A stretch of 64,000 bases of DNA from Isoetes taiwanensis (taxonomy: Eukaryota; Streptophyta; Lycopodiopsida; Isoetales; Isoetaceae). The DNA lies in NCBI GenBank assembly GCA_021234155.1, contig JAJEKV010000180.1, positions 250,001-314,000 of the forward strand. Direction: 5' to 3'. This document shows positions 45,601-58,179 of this stretch, piece by piece; position 1 is the first letter of the stretch; every line of letters starts with the position of its first letter. A program made the position numbers and the translations under genes. Under the pieces are notes generated by a model. The model was not told where the DNA came from and searched no databases. It saw only the letters and a list, made by a program, of their open reading frames with translations.

Positions 45601-48600
45601 ACAATACCCTCAAAAGCAGGGATACTAGCATTCTGCTTGGAATTTTGAGCATCCACCAATGCTTATAAGGAAGAAAATGTCGTATTGTCGTTTTCGCATT
45701 GCTTACCTCTTAAGTTGGCTTTCATCCTAATCCTTTTAATAATCAAACTGCATCTCATAGGTGACAAAGCAGTGACAAACCACCACATTCATAAGAGGGA
45801 AATGGCTCACTCAGACACTATCACTTATAGATCGATGAAGCCAGGGCCAGGTATTTACTTAATATACTTTTCTCATCATCCATGAAACGTGTGGAAAGCT
45901 ATCAGTTCTGAATTTTGAACCAAATAATTACGTTTCATGGACTATGAAAGTCTGTCATAGACAGTAATGAATCAATATAAGCTAAATTTCTGTAAATTTT
46001 TAGCGTAGAGATGTGAACGTTGAAGATCATAATTTAACATTTTGAGCAAAATACAAACATCAAATACATCTTTTCTAAGCAAGGCCAGTTATATGTAAAT
46101 GTCACAAGGAAATTAGTCTATTTGGAATGCTTTGATTGGCTGTCATAATTATACAGTTCTAATTACATCAGATATCAGGATGCCAGCATTAATCGATAAG
46201 TTCTCGTTTCAATCTGATGCTATGTCATATAAAGCTTGGTAGATGCCTAGAAATTTAGAGCTAGGAATATATGCTAGATAAATGTTTCGTGCAAACATGA
46301 AATATTTATGTTGAGGTTTGTGGCCAAAACACGTTTTCATTTTGCTAATAGAATCTACAACCTGACCTTTTTTCCTTCTAAATGCATGCATAATCATGTT
46401 ATTCTGTGACAATGCCTTTCTGGGGTTGGCTTTGCGGGTGCAAACGATGTGTTCTGCACAATATGTAGATCATTGTTGGCTAGCTACATTTTGCAAAGAA
46501 ATAAAGTTATCTCTACTCAACTAACTAACCAACCAACCAACCATGAACTCCCCTCTGAGTTGAGAGCTACGTGAGAAAACAGGAAAGCTTGCTCCAAGCT
46601 AATCTCTTATATAGAGGGAGCAAGGCCAGCTCTCCTTTTACCTTCTCACATTTGACCTTCATTCAAAGATGTTTTTGCATACAATTGAAGTAACCGCCAA
46701 TCTATATGGCTGTATTGGGTATAACACCTTCTTACGCTCTTTTAGATGTACCAGATATAACACCACCTTACACCTTTTATGTGTCAGCATACACCCTTAG
46801 AAGGGCATTACATAATTGTAACAATGATAAAACAAAAGACCAAAACTAGAATATCCTTAATTTTACAAGTTGGATGCAACATTATTCTAGACATGGATAA
46901 CCAAGGCATCTTACATGGATAAAGGGGTAAAAGCATGTTAGGGTGTCCCTTAAAAAGTATTATTTAGTGACCAAAAAAGTACCTAAAAAGGTAGCCAGGA
47001 CTGGGTACTGGGTACCTATGTAATATTGCAGTAAAAGGTATGTTTTAGAACTTTTATATATATTTTGGTCTCCGATAGCATTATCTTTATCTTAACTTTG
47101 TATATTAACACATCCTTGACTTTTATTTTGGATTTTTGTATTAGTTTTAATAAAAAGAAAAATGAGAAAGTACCCAGTTCTGAAGTACCTAGTGTATGTA
47201 CTTTTGCAGGTTCCAAAAGTGGTACACCCTAACATGCTTTTACCCAAAGAGTAAATCAATAAATGAATTTTAGTAGCTATGAGATGTTTGGATTCTCGAT
47301 GCCATACATAGAAAAGTCATTGTGAAAGCCCAGAAAAAGAATCTGTTTAGAGCGTCCTAGGATGGTACAAGTGCTGGGACATATGAAGATGAAATGTTAT
47401 CCTGTAATGGAGCATTTAGATTGCAAGCAAGAGGACCTTGGGTTTGATTTTCAGCTGGCTCGTCCTCAATTCTTAGCAATGTTTTACTTTGGAATCCTAT
47501 GTGATCACATTATCTTGATGCATGTTGCCACACACCCTTTTTGCATATTCAACTCAATCGTCACCTATGCTATTAATGTTGACAAGTATAACTTTATTCA
47601 ATTTGCCACTCACAATGCATATTGTACTCATGCCATTCTGTGATAGGGATACTCAGTAAGCAATCTACTGAAGATACTCCATGCATCATGTATCCTTCCA
47701 ACATTTTTTACATGCATGTACTTATGTGGCAATTTACAGGATGATTTGCCCTTCTATAGGCGACTAATCTTAGTTTCTACTTTCCACTTTGCAGCTTGAG
47801 GTGAAGATTTGTTAAGGGGGCTTTGTAGGGAGGTACATAAAGTTATGGAACTTAATAAATCTTGTTATTCATTTTTTTTTCATTAATTTTCTTATTATGA
47901 CTCTATACTATCTCTCATACCAACTTTGAGCAACAATCATAAAAAAATACTAATAAGATGGGAAGGGGTTAATTATATGTTGGTTGCAATGAGGCCCCAC
48001 CGTACATTCACCATGTCCTCACTCCAATGCATCATGACCTCACTCCGATGCAACAGGAATCTTGTAGGCAAGAGCTGGCCCAAGTTAGGAACATCTGCCG
48101 CCTAAGCCAAATGAACAAAACCTTCAATGCAATCCGGATTTTACCTCTGTAAGCCTTAGTGAGCTAGATATAAAGTAGTTTTCTCTCTATTGCTTGTGTG
48201 AAACTACAGTGTGAAACTCAAGAAAATTTTGCTATATTCATCACCATTCAATTGGTTATAGCTTGAAGTGTGTAGCATAAACATTGTAAAGTTTGATCAC
48301 AGAAGCTGAGCACACCAAAAAAATGCAGCAAGTGAGTTTTTCACACGCTCAAACATGTAGCAATTAGAGAAAGAGCACAAGAGGCATTTGCTTTGCATAA
48401 TATTTGATCTCTCAGAGTAATTGATATGATATTTTTTCCTTTTCATTATCTATATTCAATATGGTCCCGAGCCTATTACCTAGCTTCCAATTTTGAACAC
48501 TGTCATTCATTATTTTGTCGATTTAATTTTGAAATTACGAGTAATGAATAAGCAAACCTATTAATTACCTTGCATGAAAAATTGTCTTATGCAAGGCTTA

Positions 48601-50500
48601 ATACAGTTGACTCAAATTCATAGATTGGGGGGCCGTATAAGCATGGATCGTAAAGCCATTACAAGGAATGCCGTTATGAATGGAATGGGTACTGTTGGCT
48701 TGGTCGATGGCATTCAACAACATGTCCCTATGGTGCACTGTATCCCACAGGTAACTTCTGTAAAACCCTTATACTTTTTCTGCAATGAATTTCATATGGA
48801 GTGTAAAAGAGAGCTTAAATGTAAATAAAGATTCTGGAATAAGTGTAATGCAAGCTGAATATACAAACAATATTACCAGCACGGATATCGGGTTTGCAAT
48901 TATGAGCCGTTGATCCTACTATTGCTACAGTAGATCCCACATAGAATTATGTATATTTTAGAAACAATGTTACCCAGACAGATACGGAGATCTGAAATAT
49001 ATGAATAGGTAGCAATTCATCCCAGTGTTGCGGTATTATTGTTGTATATCCCACATTATATATATATGCACTATCAATTGTACAGTAATAGCAATTGTAC
49101 AAATAACTATACAATTGCTAATTCTACAATTAATTTCACCAGCATGGAAGTGTTCTGAAATACACATGCAGGTACATAGCAATGGTCCACTTACCATTGT
49201 AGTATATCCCACTTTATTGACATTCTATAAGGATTTTTTTTTGAGGGCAAGATTATGATATTTATTATAGCAAATATATTTTACAAGTATCCCCTTGTTG
49301 TTGATAGGAATTATAAACTCTTATGCACATATGGGCAGCATAGTGGTTATAAGCCAGCAATCCAGGTCAGGAGGATTGAAGAGTTAACAGACTCAAAATG
49401 GACTTCCTCCTCTGTCAACGAATGACATATTTAAAAAACAAATAGAATCCTTGCATTTTACCAACAAATACAATCTAGGTCATGAGGATTGAGGAGCTAA
49501 CCGACTCAAATGAAAATGGACTTCCTCCTCTATCAAAGAATGACATATTTAAACAACAGATACAATCCTTGCACTTTATCAATTTGTTCTAATGCACCTA
49601 CAAGTTGAAAGTGTTCATCTTATCCAAAGAAAAGTGTTATACGCTCATATTCCACTACGTGTGTTCCCATACGCAATATTAAGAATTTTTTCTTAAGAAC
49701 AACTCAACGGCGAGTATTTATCATTGATCGCTCCAATAATAAGGCTGATTTGCATGCAGCTAGTAAATGGATAGGGAAAATTCTAAATATACCCCTCAAG
49801 TTTTAAATGTTTCAAAGATACCCAACAAATGAAGAAGATTTTTTAAAATATAGTGATATAATCTTAATGGTTCTCAACTTGAAAAGTCTTCACAAACATT
49901 ATAGTTTAGCATAAGATTTTTTCAACAAAATCAAATTCATCTAAATCAGAGTTGAAATTTACAAGTTATGCTCATTTGAGTTGTTTTTCTATAACATATA
50001 TCTAAAACACTATAACTTGAAGATTCCAACTCCATTTAGACGATTCTACTATTGCTGGATAAGTCTCACTCCCATCTACCAGTTTTGTGAAGGGCACATT
50101 TTTATTTGATCAATCACGAAAATGTTCTTGTTGTTTGAGCCAAATACCCTATTTCTAGGGTTATTTTTGGATTATTTGTAAACTTGAGGGGCATATTTGG
50201 AATTTCTCTAATAGATATATAACGAACAAGCAATAGCCATAAATTTTAATTGACAATATTCCATCAACCAGATCCAACTGAGCGTAGATTTGATGGAACG
50301 CATGGTTGTACAACAAGTATAATTAAAATAATTTCATGGTCCAAAATGAAAAAGCTATGAAAACAGTAATTGCATTTGATTGTTTGGTTCATTGGTCAAA
50401 GATATTGTATCGTATATTTCAAAACTATAAGCCCCGTAGTGTATCATATTTAGAACCATAGGCCCAAACCATAATTGCCCTCAAGTTATTATGATTCATA
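39633..50500. other. Long AT-rich gene-poor region with several tandem duplications
   Basis: No protein family is recognised. Local duplications: 40395-40600 (CTCAGTATAATAGG(G/A)TACC and GCATCCTCTAA words), 43306-43403 (TACATGGTTCTCCATGCT twice), 43804-43897 (three units with TATCTTGCAATATTGGCC), 44156-44312 (85 bp unit twice, the second with a small deletion) and 49363-49572 (~114 bp units with GGACTTCCTCCTCT). ORFs at 44889-45206, 47362-47643 and 48574-48828 lack motifs. Confidence 0.5.
44413..44482 (-). repeat. tRNA-like SINE head remnant
   Basis: Read on -, GTGGCAACCTAGTGGCTGAA fits an A box and CATAGGTTCAAATCCTCGCG contains a perfect B box (GGTTCAAATCC), about 45 bp apart. T-stem and acceptor pairing are poor, so it is a tRNA-derived retroposon rather than a gene. 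Confidence 0.45.
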
Positions 50501-50509
50501 TTCTCTCAA

Positions 50510-50575
50510 AACGAGAGGCGTTCGTATATGCTCTAGGACGTAGGATCAATAGATCCGATGATGCAGTGTAGTTAT
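50510..50575 (+). repeat. Dispersed repeat copy 1 (ACGAGAGGYGTTC / GTAGGATC)
   Basis: AAACGAGAGGCGTTC ... GGACGTAGGATCAATAGATCCGATGATG resembles 58027-58092 (GAAACGAGAGGTGCTC ... GGTCGTAGGATCGACGAATCCGACGAC) over about 60 bp. The copies are diverged and of unknown class. Confidence 0.5.
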
Positions 50576-50740
50576 CTAGATTCGATAATGATGATGGACC
50601 ATTATGATTATCTAGCATTATCCAAGCATATTCTTTACAAGTTGGATTGCAGCCAACAATAAGGATTTAAACACCTCATGCTATAGGTTAAGCATTAGGT
50701 TTAGATATTAATGAGATGAGATGACTGTATCTTAACCATA

Positions 50741-51502
50741 ATGTCAAACTTATCACAGCAATCCTCGAGCTATTCGTTTGCTCCAAAACTTGAGGTTAAT
50801 TTCATAGATACATCACAACTAAACCCACCAAGTACACAAGTGATGTGTCATGAGCCGACGGATGCATCTGGTTCTCAACAATTGCAACGGCTGGAGAAGG
50901 ATTTGGAACAAGCGAAGCAGAAGGTTGAAACCTTACTGTTCTAAGAAATAATGATGATTCCATTTACTTGCTGGCAACAATCGTTCTCTACAATTTTGCA
51001 GCTTCTCGTTTTAAGGGCACAAGGAAACAATGAGACTACCTCCATGGAAAACAAGGTAAGTATGACAAGTTTTGAAACATTCCATTTAAGTGTATGCTAT
51101 GACTAAAATCACCAAGTTTTAATTTACAGAGAGTATCTGAAAGTAGATACTGGACAAATGAGGAGCGCCAAAGATTCCAAAAAGCCTTGAAAACGTAGTC
51201 AAATTAGCCATTGTCGTATTAAGACGGTGTTGTCAGTGTCTAATCCTCCTCTTCATATGCAGGTTTGGCACGGATTTTTCTGCAATTGCGAAGTTTGTGG
51301 GGACTAGAAGTTCAACACAAGTCCGCACTCATGCACAGAAGTACTACGCAAAGCTGGTCTGTATACTGTTTTTGTTTAAACTTTTAGCTATATTAGTTTT
51401 AATAAGTAATTGTTGTTGCAGATTAGAGATTATAAGAGATCTGGCAAGACCCCTCTAAAAGACAAGACTTCAGCTAATGGGAGGATGACAACTACAATTT
51501 AA
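50741..51502 (+). CDS. SHAQKYF-type MYB/SANT protein, five exons
   Basis: Exons 50741-50923, 51002-51055, 51130-51194, 51263-51356 and 51422-51502 join in frame into 158 residues. The N-terminus (residues 1-79) is polar with a short helical stretch LQRLEKDLEQAKQK. The SANT domain starts RYWTNEERQRFQKALK across exon 3 and continues FGTDFSAIAKFVGTRSSTQV. It closes with RTHAQKYYAKL, the variant of the SHAQKYF signature. Such single-repeat MYB proteins bind DNA and act as transcription regulators in the nucleus. The tail (DYKRSGKTPLKDKT) is basic. All introns are GT-AG and 66-78 nt long, except that the first donor (GTTGAAACC) is weak. The ATG at 50741 is the first in the open frame; an upstream exon cannot be excluded. 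No frame break is seen. Confidence 0.8.
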
Positions 51503-52115
51503 GAAACAACAAGAAATGTCTTTTGGACTCTTTTCATCAATTTTGATCAAGTGCCTTAGGGCACTTCTATTGTTAAAATAAATATGGTATTAGGTCATAG
51601 AAGGTTCCACTTCAATTAAGAATCAGGGATCCTATTTGGGGAAAAGGGGAAGGTAGACATAATAATGTCTTATATAATCAGCAACATGTTTCATGGGAGT
51701 TGCATTTTCTTCCCATTTTCCTAAAATAGCAAGAGAAGGTATACATAATAATGTGTTATATTATCCACAACCTGCATTATGGTAGGTGTTTTTTTTTTCA
51801 TGTTCCTAAAATAACAAGCAATTTTTTCTGAACACACGAAAGACAACTCTGCCAAAATAGAACTTAACAATGAAGAACACCACCCACCAAGGTCATTCTT
51901 ATGCATCTTCATTGTTGTGTCTACATGTATAAGCCAACCCACTTGATGCATTAGACAATATCTACTTCCCAACTCCATCTCCTCCATCCCTGCCTCATTT
52001 CCTCTTTTCTTGTAATGTCTCGTTAAGCCGTCATGACATACTTGTCTATGTTACCTCTTACATAAAATCATTATTGGAAGCAAAGTGATTTCCTCACATG
52101 AAGAAAGTTACACGT
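51503..52115. other. 3' flank of the MYB gene, no further gene
   Basis: AT-rich. A phrase with ATAATGT(C/G)(T)TATAT occurs twice near 51660 and 51750 (local duplication with CATGTTCC/CATTTTCCTAAAATA). No polyadenylation signal stands out. Confidence 0.45.
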
Positions 52116-52339
52116 CAAAAGACTAGCTTTCGTTCCCATGTTGTTCTTACAGCTATAATTCATCTTGTACTTTTGATCTCTGCTTACTATGATGTCTTTG
52201 GTTTGCATATTAAGATATTAGCATGACCAAAAGACTAGCTTTCTTTTCCATGTTGTTCTTACAGCTATAATTCATTTTGTACTTTTGATCTCTGCTTACT
52301 ATGATGTCTTTGGTTTGCATATTAAGATATTAGCACGAT
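52116..52339. repeat. Tandem duplication, 112 bp period
   Basis: Two nearly identical units, each starting CAAAAGACTAGCTTTC and ending GCATATTAAGATATTAGCA, at 52116-52227 and 52228-52339. Only a handful of differences, so the event is recent. Confidence 0.9.
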
Positions 52340-52720
52340 CAAAATCGGACGCGCTATGCTGAGTTGGTCAGGCCTAGCCAGCAGTTACATGTGACATTGA
52401 GCACAGCATCCGTACGGGTGCTGGGATCATACCTTCAGGAGGTTATGGACATGCGAGATCTATGTCCTCAGGCACACACTTGATACATTTATTTCATGAT
52501 GATGTATACTTGTACAGTTTGATAGCATTCTTATTAATGCCACGGTTTTTCCCTCGGAAACCTTTCGGGGCGGGGGCTTTTTAACCCGGACAGTAATAAG
52601 TTTGCTGCACTCCTTATGGGTCCCATAGGCCGATTGGCCTCAGTGGACGATAAAAAATCATTCTTATTCTTATTCTTATTCTTATTCTTATTCTTATTCT
52701 TATTCTTATTCTTATTATAA
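52340..52720 (+). mobile_element. 5'-truncated LINE 3' end with (TTCTTA)n tail
   Basis: From 52539, CCACGGTTTTTCCCTCGGAA, GGGTCCCATAGGCCGATTGG and CAGTGGACGATAAAA match the end of the LINE at 56.14-56.26 kb. The tail is (TTCTTA)n. The part from 52340 is slightly richer in GC and may be the end of ORF2, but no motif confirms it. Confidence 0.75.
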
Positions 52721-53249
52721 TTATCGTTCTTGTCTTCTTATTTGCTAATTTGTAACAACATCACAAGTAAGCAAAGTAACAACATGTCAGTAGTAATATA
52801 AACATGTCGTCATGAGGGATTGCCTTGGTTCTATATCACAATGACATTTGTGTGCTTGAGGGGCAATTTGTTATGAACCTACATGCAAGATATCAAAGAA
52901 CTACGACCAAGAAATATAGAGTACGAGAAAATATCAAGAAACTATATTTGATAACATGATATGTACAATGCCACAAAGGGCACAAGAGAACAAGACCTAG
53001 AACACCAAAGCTCGTAACTGGCTTTGAAGCGAATTGCAAACCTAGACCTTCTCTATATATAGTGCTTGCACTGCATGAACTCCAATTGTGCATGCTTGCC
53101 ACTTGGACCAAGCGCATGAGTTTCACTTTTTGGCAGACGTGGATCTAGCCACTTAACATATCCTATGGTTATACTTGGCATGCATACAATATACCATTTA
53201 GCACAATATAACAAGAACACACATTGATAGCAATAATGGAGATAATCCA

Positions 53250-53310
53250 TGTGCTAAAGAGGATGCTTCACAACCTAAGGTCATGAGTTCATATCCTAAT
53301 GATTTTGCGC
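53250..53310 (+). repeat. Possible SINE B box
   Basis: AACCTAAGGTCATGAGTTCA followed by TATCCTA fits the common plant SINE region around a B box (GAGTTCATATCC). The A box upstream (GTGCTAAAGAGGATG) is weak. Boundaries are unknown. Confidence 0.3.
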
Positions 53311-53779
53311 ACGTGTGACGACCAACGATGATAGATTCCCCTTCAAAGTTGATTCAATGATGATTGAGAGACATAATGGTGTTCCTCCAATATCGAACCA
53401 CCAAATGTCATTGCCATGAGTCTTGCACATCCTCTTCTCAAATGGCCAAGACCCAAGACCCAAGACCCAAGATATGGAGCTAAAGCTCAATGAACAACGG
53501 TGAGAGATTGGAGCGCAATTGGGATCAAAATTGGATCGAGAATTGAAACTGGGTTGATCAATTATATGAACATGATGATAGATGAAAGTAGCAACTAGAA
53601 GATGAAGGGCAACATGATAAAAAGCTAAAGAGGAGGAGGACTAGGCTTGAGAATATATGACTAGGTTCAAAAGTGCAAACTAGGGCTAGTTACCCCAGGG
53701 ATGCACTCTCTTCAGAAGGGATATGCCACCTACATGCATAGGGTGGTAGAAAAAACCCTATATATACATCATTTCTTTA

Positions 53780-56290
53780 AGCAGCGGACAGGTGCTTTGG
53801 CAGACCCCCCCCGCGTCGCCGCTCAGGGTCAGCAACATTCCCGCGTAACCGATGGTTTGATGCGGATCAGAAGAACGCATAGCGGCAGCTCCGTCACATT
53901 CGGATCCGTACCCGCTTGCGGCCACCACCGCATCTGGCGCCCATCCGGGACACAAAAGGCGCGGTACCTTGCCAAGCATCGAGGGGAGATGTTCGGCCTG
54001 CCGACACTCATCCTCGAACCTTTTGGCTTGCAGAGTGCTTCAAGGCCAGCCCGACCTCTGAGGGGACATCACACCCCGCGCAGTGGGGAACGATACTTTG
54101 CGGCGGCTCTATGACCCGGCCAGGGGACGCAGCGTCGCCCATACCCCCGGGATGGCCCCCATTGGTTCTCGTGGGCGAGGATGTTGAGGAGGGCCCGCAA
54201 CGGCTAGCTAATGGGAAGGCGGTGACCTCGATGGTATGCGGGCCGAAGTTACTCAAGTGGGCGGGCGCGGCTTGTGCCGGCCCTCACTACCACATTCAAC
54301 GAGCATTGCGGGAGGGTTTCCCGACAATGGACCACAAGCGGGGTTGTTCCCATTCACAAGGCGGGCGACCCACCTTTGTCCGGCCAATTCAGGACGATCA
54401 TGGTCGGATTCGGTATTTGCCAAACCGTTGGTCGGCATTCTCGAGCGGCGATTGACCCGGCTGGGAAGCGGGATGTCGCGAGCCCTCACACGGCGAGCTT
54501 TCGACCCGCCACTCAACGATTGACCATATCTTTACGCTGCTGCACCGATTGAAGACAGCGGAATCATCTACCGGACTTGTATTGTTTGCTTTGTGGACTT
54601 CGCAAAGGCTTTTGATACGGGTCCCCTGAAAGGCTAGGCTAGATCAAGCTGGGGGCTCCATTGCTGTGCGCGAAATGCCATATCTGAGTTGTATGAGAGT
54701 TGTTTTGGCGGGATGCGGCCGGCCGGGCCAAGCATTCACCATGAGTATCGAGGTCCCAGTGGTTGCCCCTCTCGCCAACACTTTTGGCCTCTACATTGTC
54801 GGTTAGAGCCCCGGCTTCTCGAGCATGGGGGGATGGCATCGGCTTTTTGCACGGGTCATCCGCCAGCTCATCTATCTGGGGCGATGTTGGCCTGCTGCCC
54901 ACACCCCGAAGCTATGCGATCTCACCTGGATGCCCTAGACACATTTTGTCGGGCCTCTGACATGCGCCGTCAATCCGCCAAGACCGGGTGGTTCTCATAT
55001 CCTCTTCACGTCACCCCATGCCTCCTGCACTCACATATTGGGGGGACTGTGGGCGCCACGCCCACCTACAAGTACCTAGGGTGGAGTTCCCTCCTCGCTC
55101 TGGCGGGAGGCGCCTATCCGCTTCTGGGGTGACAGCCAGGCTGGAAAGCGCTTTATGCCATGCGTAATCAACAACAGTCCTGAGCAGAGCTATATGATTG
55201 GGGCCATCAGTCACATCTGCTCCGCACCGGTCGAGCCCGGCCCTTCCAGACGGGTCGAGTTTGGGGCCCGGCCGCCTCTTTGGCGACTGGAATGACTTGG
55301 AGCAGGTGCGTAAGGCATTTTGGCACGCACTTGGGGTGAAACCTTCACCCCCATCGATTCTCTGCGCAGAAACCGATTCTTGCCGCCTTCAAGGCAGCCC
55401 TTGATAGACACATCGCCTATTTTCAGAAAGTGGTTACTATGGGTGATGCTCGGCCCCGCACCTGGCTTACACCGCTGGGCCATGAGTCCGCAGGCGGCTT
55501 AGGGCCCGTTGGAGGGGTAAGAGAGATCGATGGTTCGCCCGGATGGAACGTCGGCAGAACCTGAGTCGCGTCTGGTAGGCGCAGCGTGGCCGATCGTGGC
55601 GGCTACCGGGAGTACCTAGATGCTTGTTTCCTTGGCAAGCTCACGGGACCCCATTGCTCTAGAGCAGGTCAAAATGGCCCATTACAAGGAGCACATCAAC
55701 CCGTGTTAGCCCGGGGCCACAGCTCTACCAAGGTTCCAAATGCCCACAGCGGAACTCATTGCCTCCATTCGCGAGGTGCCCACCATCTTCGTGATCGAGG
55801 CGGGTAGGTGGATTGGGAGCCCCGCCGGGCAGTGCTCTGTCGGTCTTGTCAAACGGGTGCCATTGAGGATGAGTCTCACACTTTCCGAGATGCCCAAGTT
55901 CACCGATCCGGGCGGATACGCCTCCCTTAGTACGCGGCGGGCGTGCCCTTTGCATTTGCTGATGAACACACCGTCGATGCGTGCCACGGGGTCATACATC
56001 CAGGGAGGTAATGGACCGCGCGAGGTCACATTTGCCCCCTTTGGTTGTCCACGACTAGGCACTACGGGGTGGTGCATGATCAGATATATTGGGATGTTTC
56101 TGCATTTTATATGATTAGCACGGTTTTGTCGGCAGGCCGATTGTCGCCACGGTTTTTCCCTCGAAACCCTTCCGGGCGGGGTTTTTAATCCGGCGTGAAT
56201 CCGCTTGCTGCGTTTTTGTATTGGGTCCCATAGACCGATTGGTCTCCGTGGACGATAAAAGTACCTTCCTTCCTTCCTTCCTTCCCTTCC
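53780..56290 (+). mobile_element. GC-rich decayed LINE with RT remnants and (CTTC)n tail
   Basis: An island much richer in GC and CpG than its surroundings, with long but scrambled frames on both strands. RT landmarks, each in a different frame: TTSGVVPIHKAGDPPLSGQF and RTIMVG (54320-54410), CIVCFVDFAKAFDTGP (about 54574-54621, first catalytic Asp), a degraded YADD box (IWGDVGLL near 54875), SHLDALDTFCRASDMR (54917-54966) and PTYKYLGW (55060). The 3' end has GGGTCCCATAGACCGATTGG, TCTCCGTGGACGATAAAA and CTTCCTTCC repeats. No endonuclease is recognisable. The poly(A)-less microsatellite tail separates it from the L1-type LINEs in this window. Confidence 0.82.
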
Positions 56291-57640
56291 CTATCATACA
56301 ATTAGTTTGTTACACATATACCCTCTCCCAGTTTTATACGTCAGTTCCTCATTAAAGAACCCCTTCTATACAAGAGGTCATTAAAAATCCTCTTCCTAGA
56401 CGGAGGCGGAGATGCTTGGACGAAGGTGGAGGCGCTTGCTTCATTTCTGTATGAGGGTCAAATGTTTACTGTTAGAAAAAGATACTAGAGGAGCAGGGAC
56501 TGAGATGGGCAGGCAAGAAGAGTAAGGCTCGGGTTGCTGGAAACTTCCCACTAGGAAAAATATGGAAAGGAAAATCAAGGAAGAAAAATGCCACGAGACC
56601 TGATCAATCAACCTGCGAGATCTGGAAGTGCCAACGTTAAGTTTTTGTGATATTTTTAAGCAGATATGTTACCCTGAAAATGAACTGATATCACTTAGAA
56701 TAGTCATCCTACCTTTTTAAATTCTGGAACGTTTTGTTTATTGTGCATATATAGTGCCTCAGGAAATGGCTGTGAAGAAGTTGATATTGTTGTCTAGGTT
56801 TAAGATATCTTTGCCTATTGTTAAAGTTAGGTTTGTCACCTTAAATTTCTATGATTGTTGTCTAGTGGTTGCTTCTAGAGTAGAGTTAGATGTGATATTA
56901 ATAGATATAAGGGCTTTATTAGGATGATGATGTTCGCATGCCCATATAAATAGTCTTTTGGATAGATGTTGGCCACAAAAGTATCTCTCTTATTTTGTTT
57001 CCTTTGATTGTTCATCTTTGTCTATATGATCTGCATAATCTGCACAGTAAATACAATTTTGAAAGATAAGGAATGGAAGGTGAGCTTAATAATTTGATTA
57101 CTCTTGCTATGTCTAATCTAACCTCACCATTCTAATAATTTGATTACTCTTGCTATGTCTAATCTATGAATGATGAGGTTTTTACTAATTTTGTTCTACA
57201 GTTCCATAGTGCCTATGAGTTCCATACCATATGATGGTGGAAGAAGCGACTTCTAGCAGGTTAGAATGTTTATAATTTTTTTGTTTTTGTGGAATATAAA
57301 ATGATCTATAGTTAAGGATTTATGCTAGAATGCCAAAGAATTGATTTGAAGTTTATATTGGATATTAGAATAAGAAAATGCGCGTACAATTTTATGTTAC
57401 AGAGTTAAAGGTGTAGATGCTCTTTGATGCAGATAATCTTTGGTATCTTTGATGCATGGCTAATCATGATTTATGAAGGCCCTAAAAGATTATGGTGATT
57501 AAAGACATAAATATGTTGGACATATGGCTCGTCACTATAAGTTTGCAAAATATAGAATAGTTTGATTGAGTGCATGAATGGTGAGGTTTTTACTAATTTT
57601 GTTCTACAGTTTGATACAGCAAAAGGGTTATTGTGAGTTA
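56291..57640. other. No recognised gene
   Basis: AT-rich. A ~45 bp duplication with ATTTGATTACTCTTGCTATG occurs at about 57095-57170, and GAGGTTTTTACTAATTTTG recurs near 57180 and 57585. An adenine/guanine-rich section lies at 56460-56620. Confidence 0.45.
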
Positions 57641-57649
57641 ATTTATGAT

Positions 57650-57841
57650 GGAAATATGCTACTTAGACTTGAGGAATGACACGTCTATTCCTCCCATGTT
57701 AGATTTTTGCTCACCATCAAGAGTCTGGCATCAGATAGACGACCTCATGTTGGCAAGCAAGTGCTGACAGGAGGGAATTTCCTATTCATATACAGTTAGG
57801 AAATTGTATATGAGCAGGAGGCATCACAATGGTATCAGAGC
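57650..57841 (+). repeat. LTR end plus primer binding site of a copia-like element
   Basis: TGGTATCAGAGC at 57830-57841 is a perfect initiator-Met primer site. It is preceded by AGGCATCACA, a plausible LTR end, with a short inverted phrase (TATACAGTTAGGAAATTGTATA) just upstream. The LTR start and the 3' partner were not found, and no gag follows, so it is a fragment. Confidence 0.55.
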
Positions 57842-58026
57842 AATGGCCTTGGTAGACTAAGATCGATCACTGACCATCTCCTAGTGTAAGTAATTGTTCT
57901 AGGAATTCAGTCTTGAAATTAAAATCCCAAGCGGGAAGTTTTTCCCCATGATTAGAGCTAAAAGCTAGCTAGGAGTAGTGATATTTCAAAATCATAGGTG
58001 CCTCCAATCATAAATGACTATTAGCG

Positions 58027-58092
58027 AAACGAGAGGTGCTCACAGGCCCCAACATACGTTCTGGGTCGTAGGATCGACGAATCCGACGACTG
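58027..58092 (+). repeat. Dispersed repeat copy 2
   Basis: Partner of 50510-50575. It lies about 190 bp after the primer site, so the family might be an LTR-element leader. Immediately after it ACCATAGTCCATATATCCCTA is tandemly repeated twice (58115-58160). Confidence 0.5.
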
Positions 58093-58178
58093 TGGTAGTC
58101 CAGGGTGCACCTGAAACCATAGTCCATATATCCCTAAACCATAGTCCATATATCCCTAAAACAATTGAATGGGTTGTC

Positions 58179-58179
58179 A

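Noticed and set aside
53700-56300. Many ORFs over 90 codons on both strands as real genes
   Set aside because: They arise from high GC in a decayed LINE; only pieces of each frame match RT motifs.
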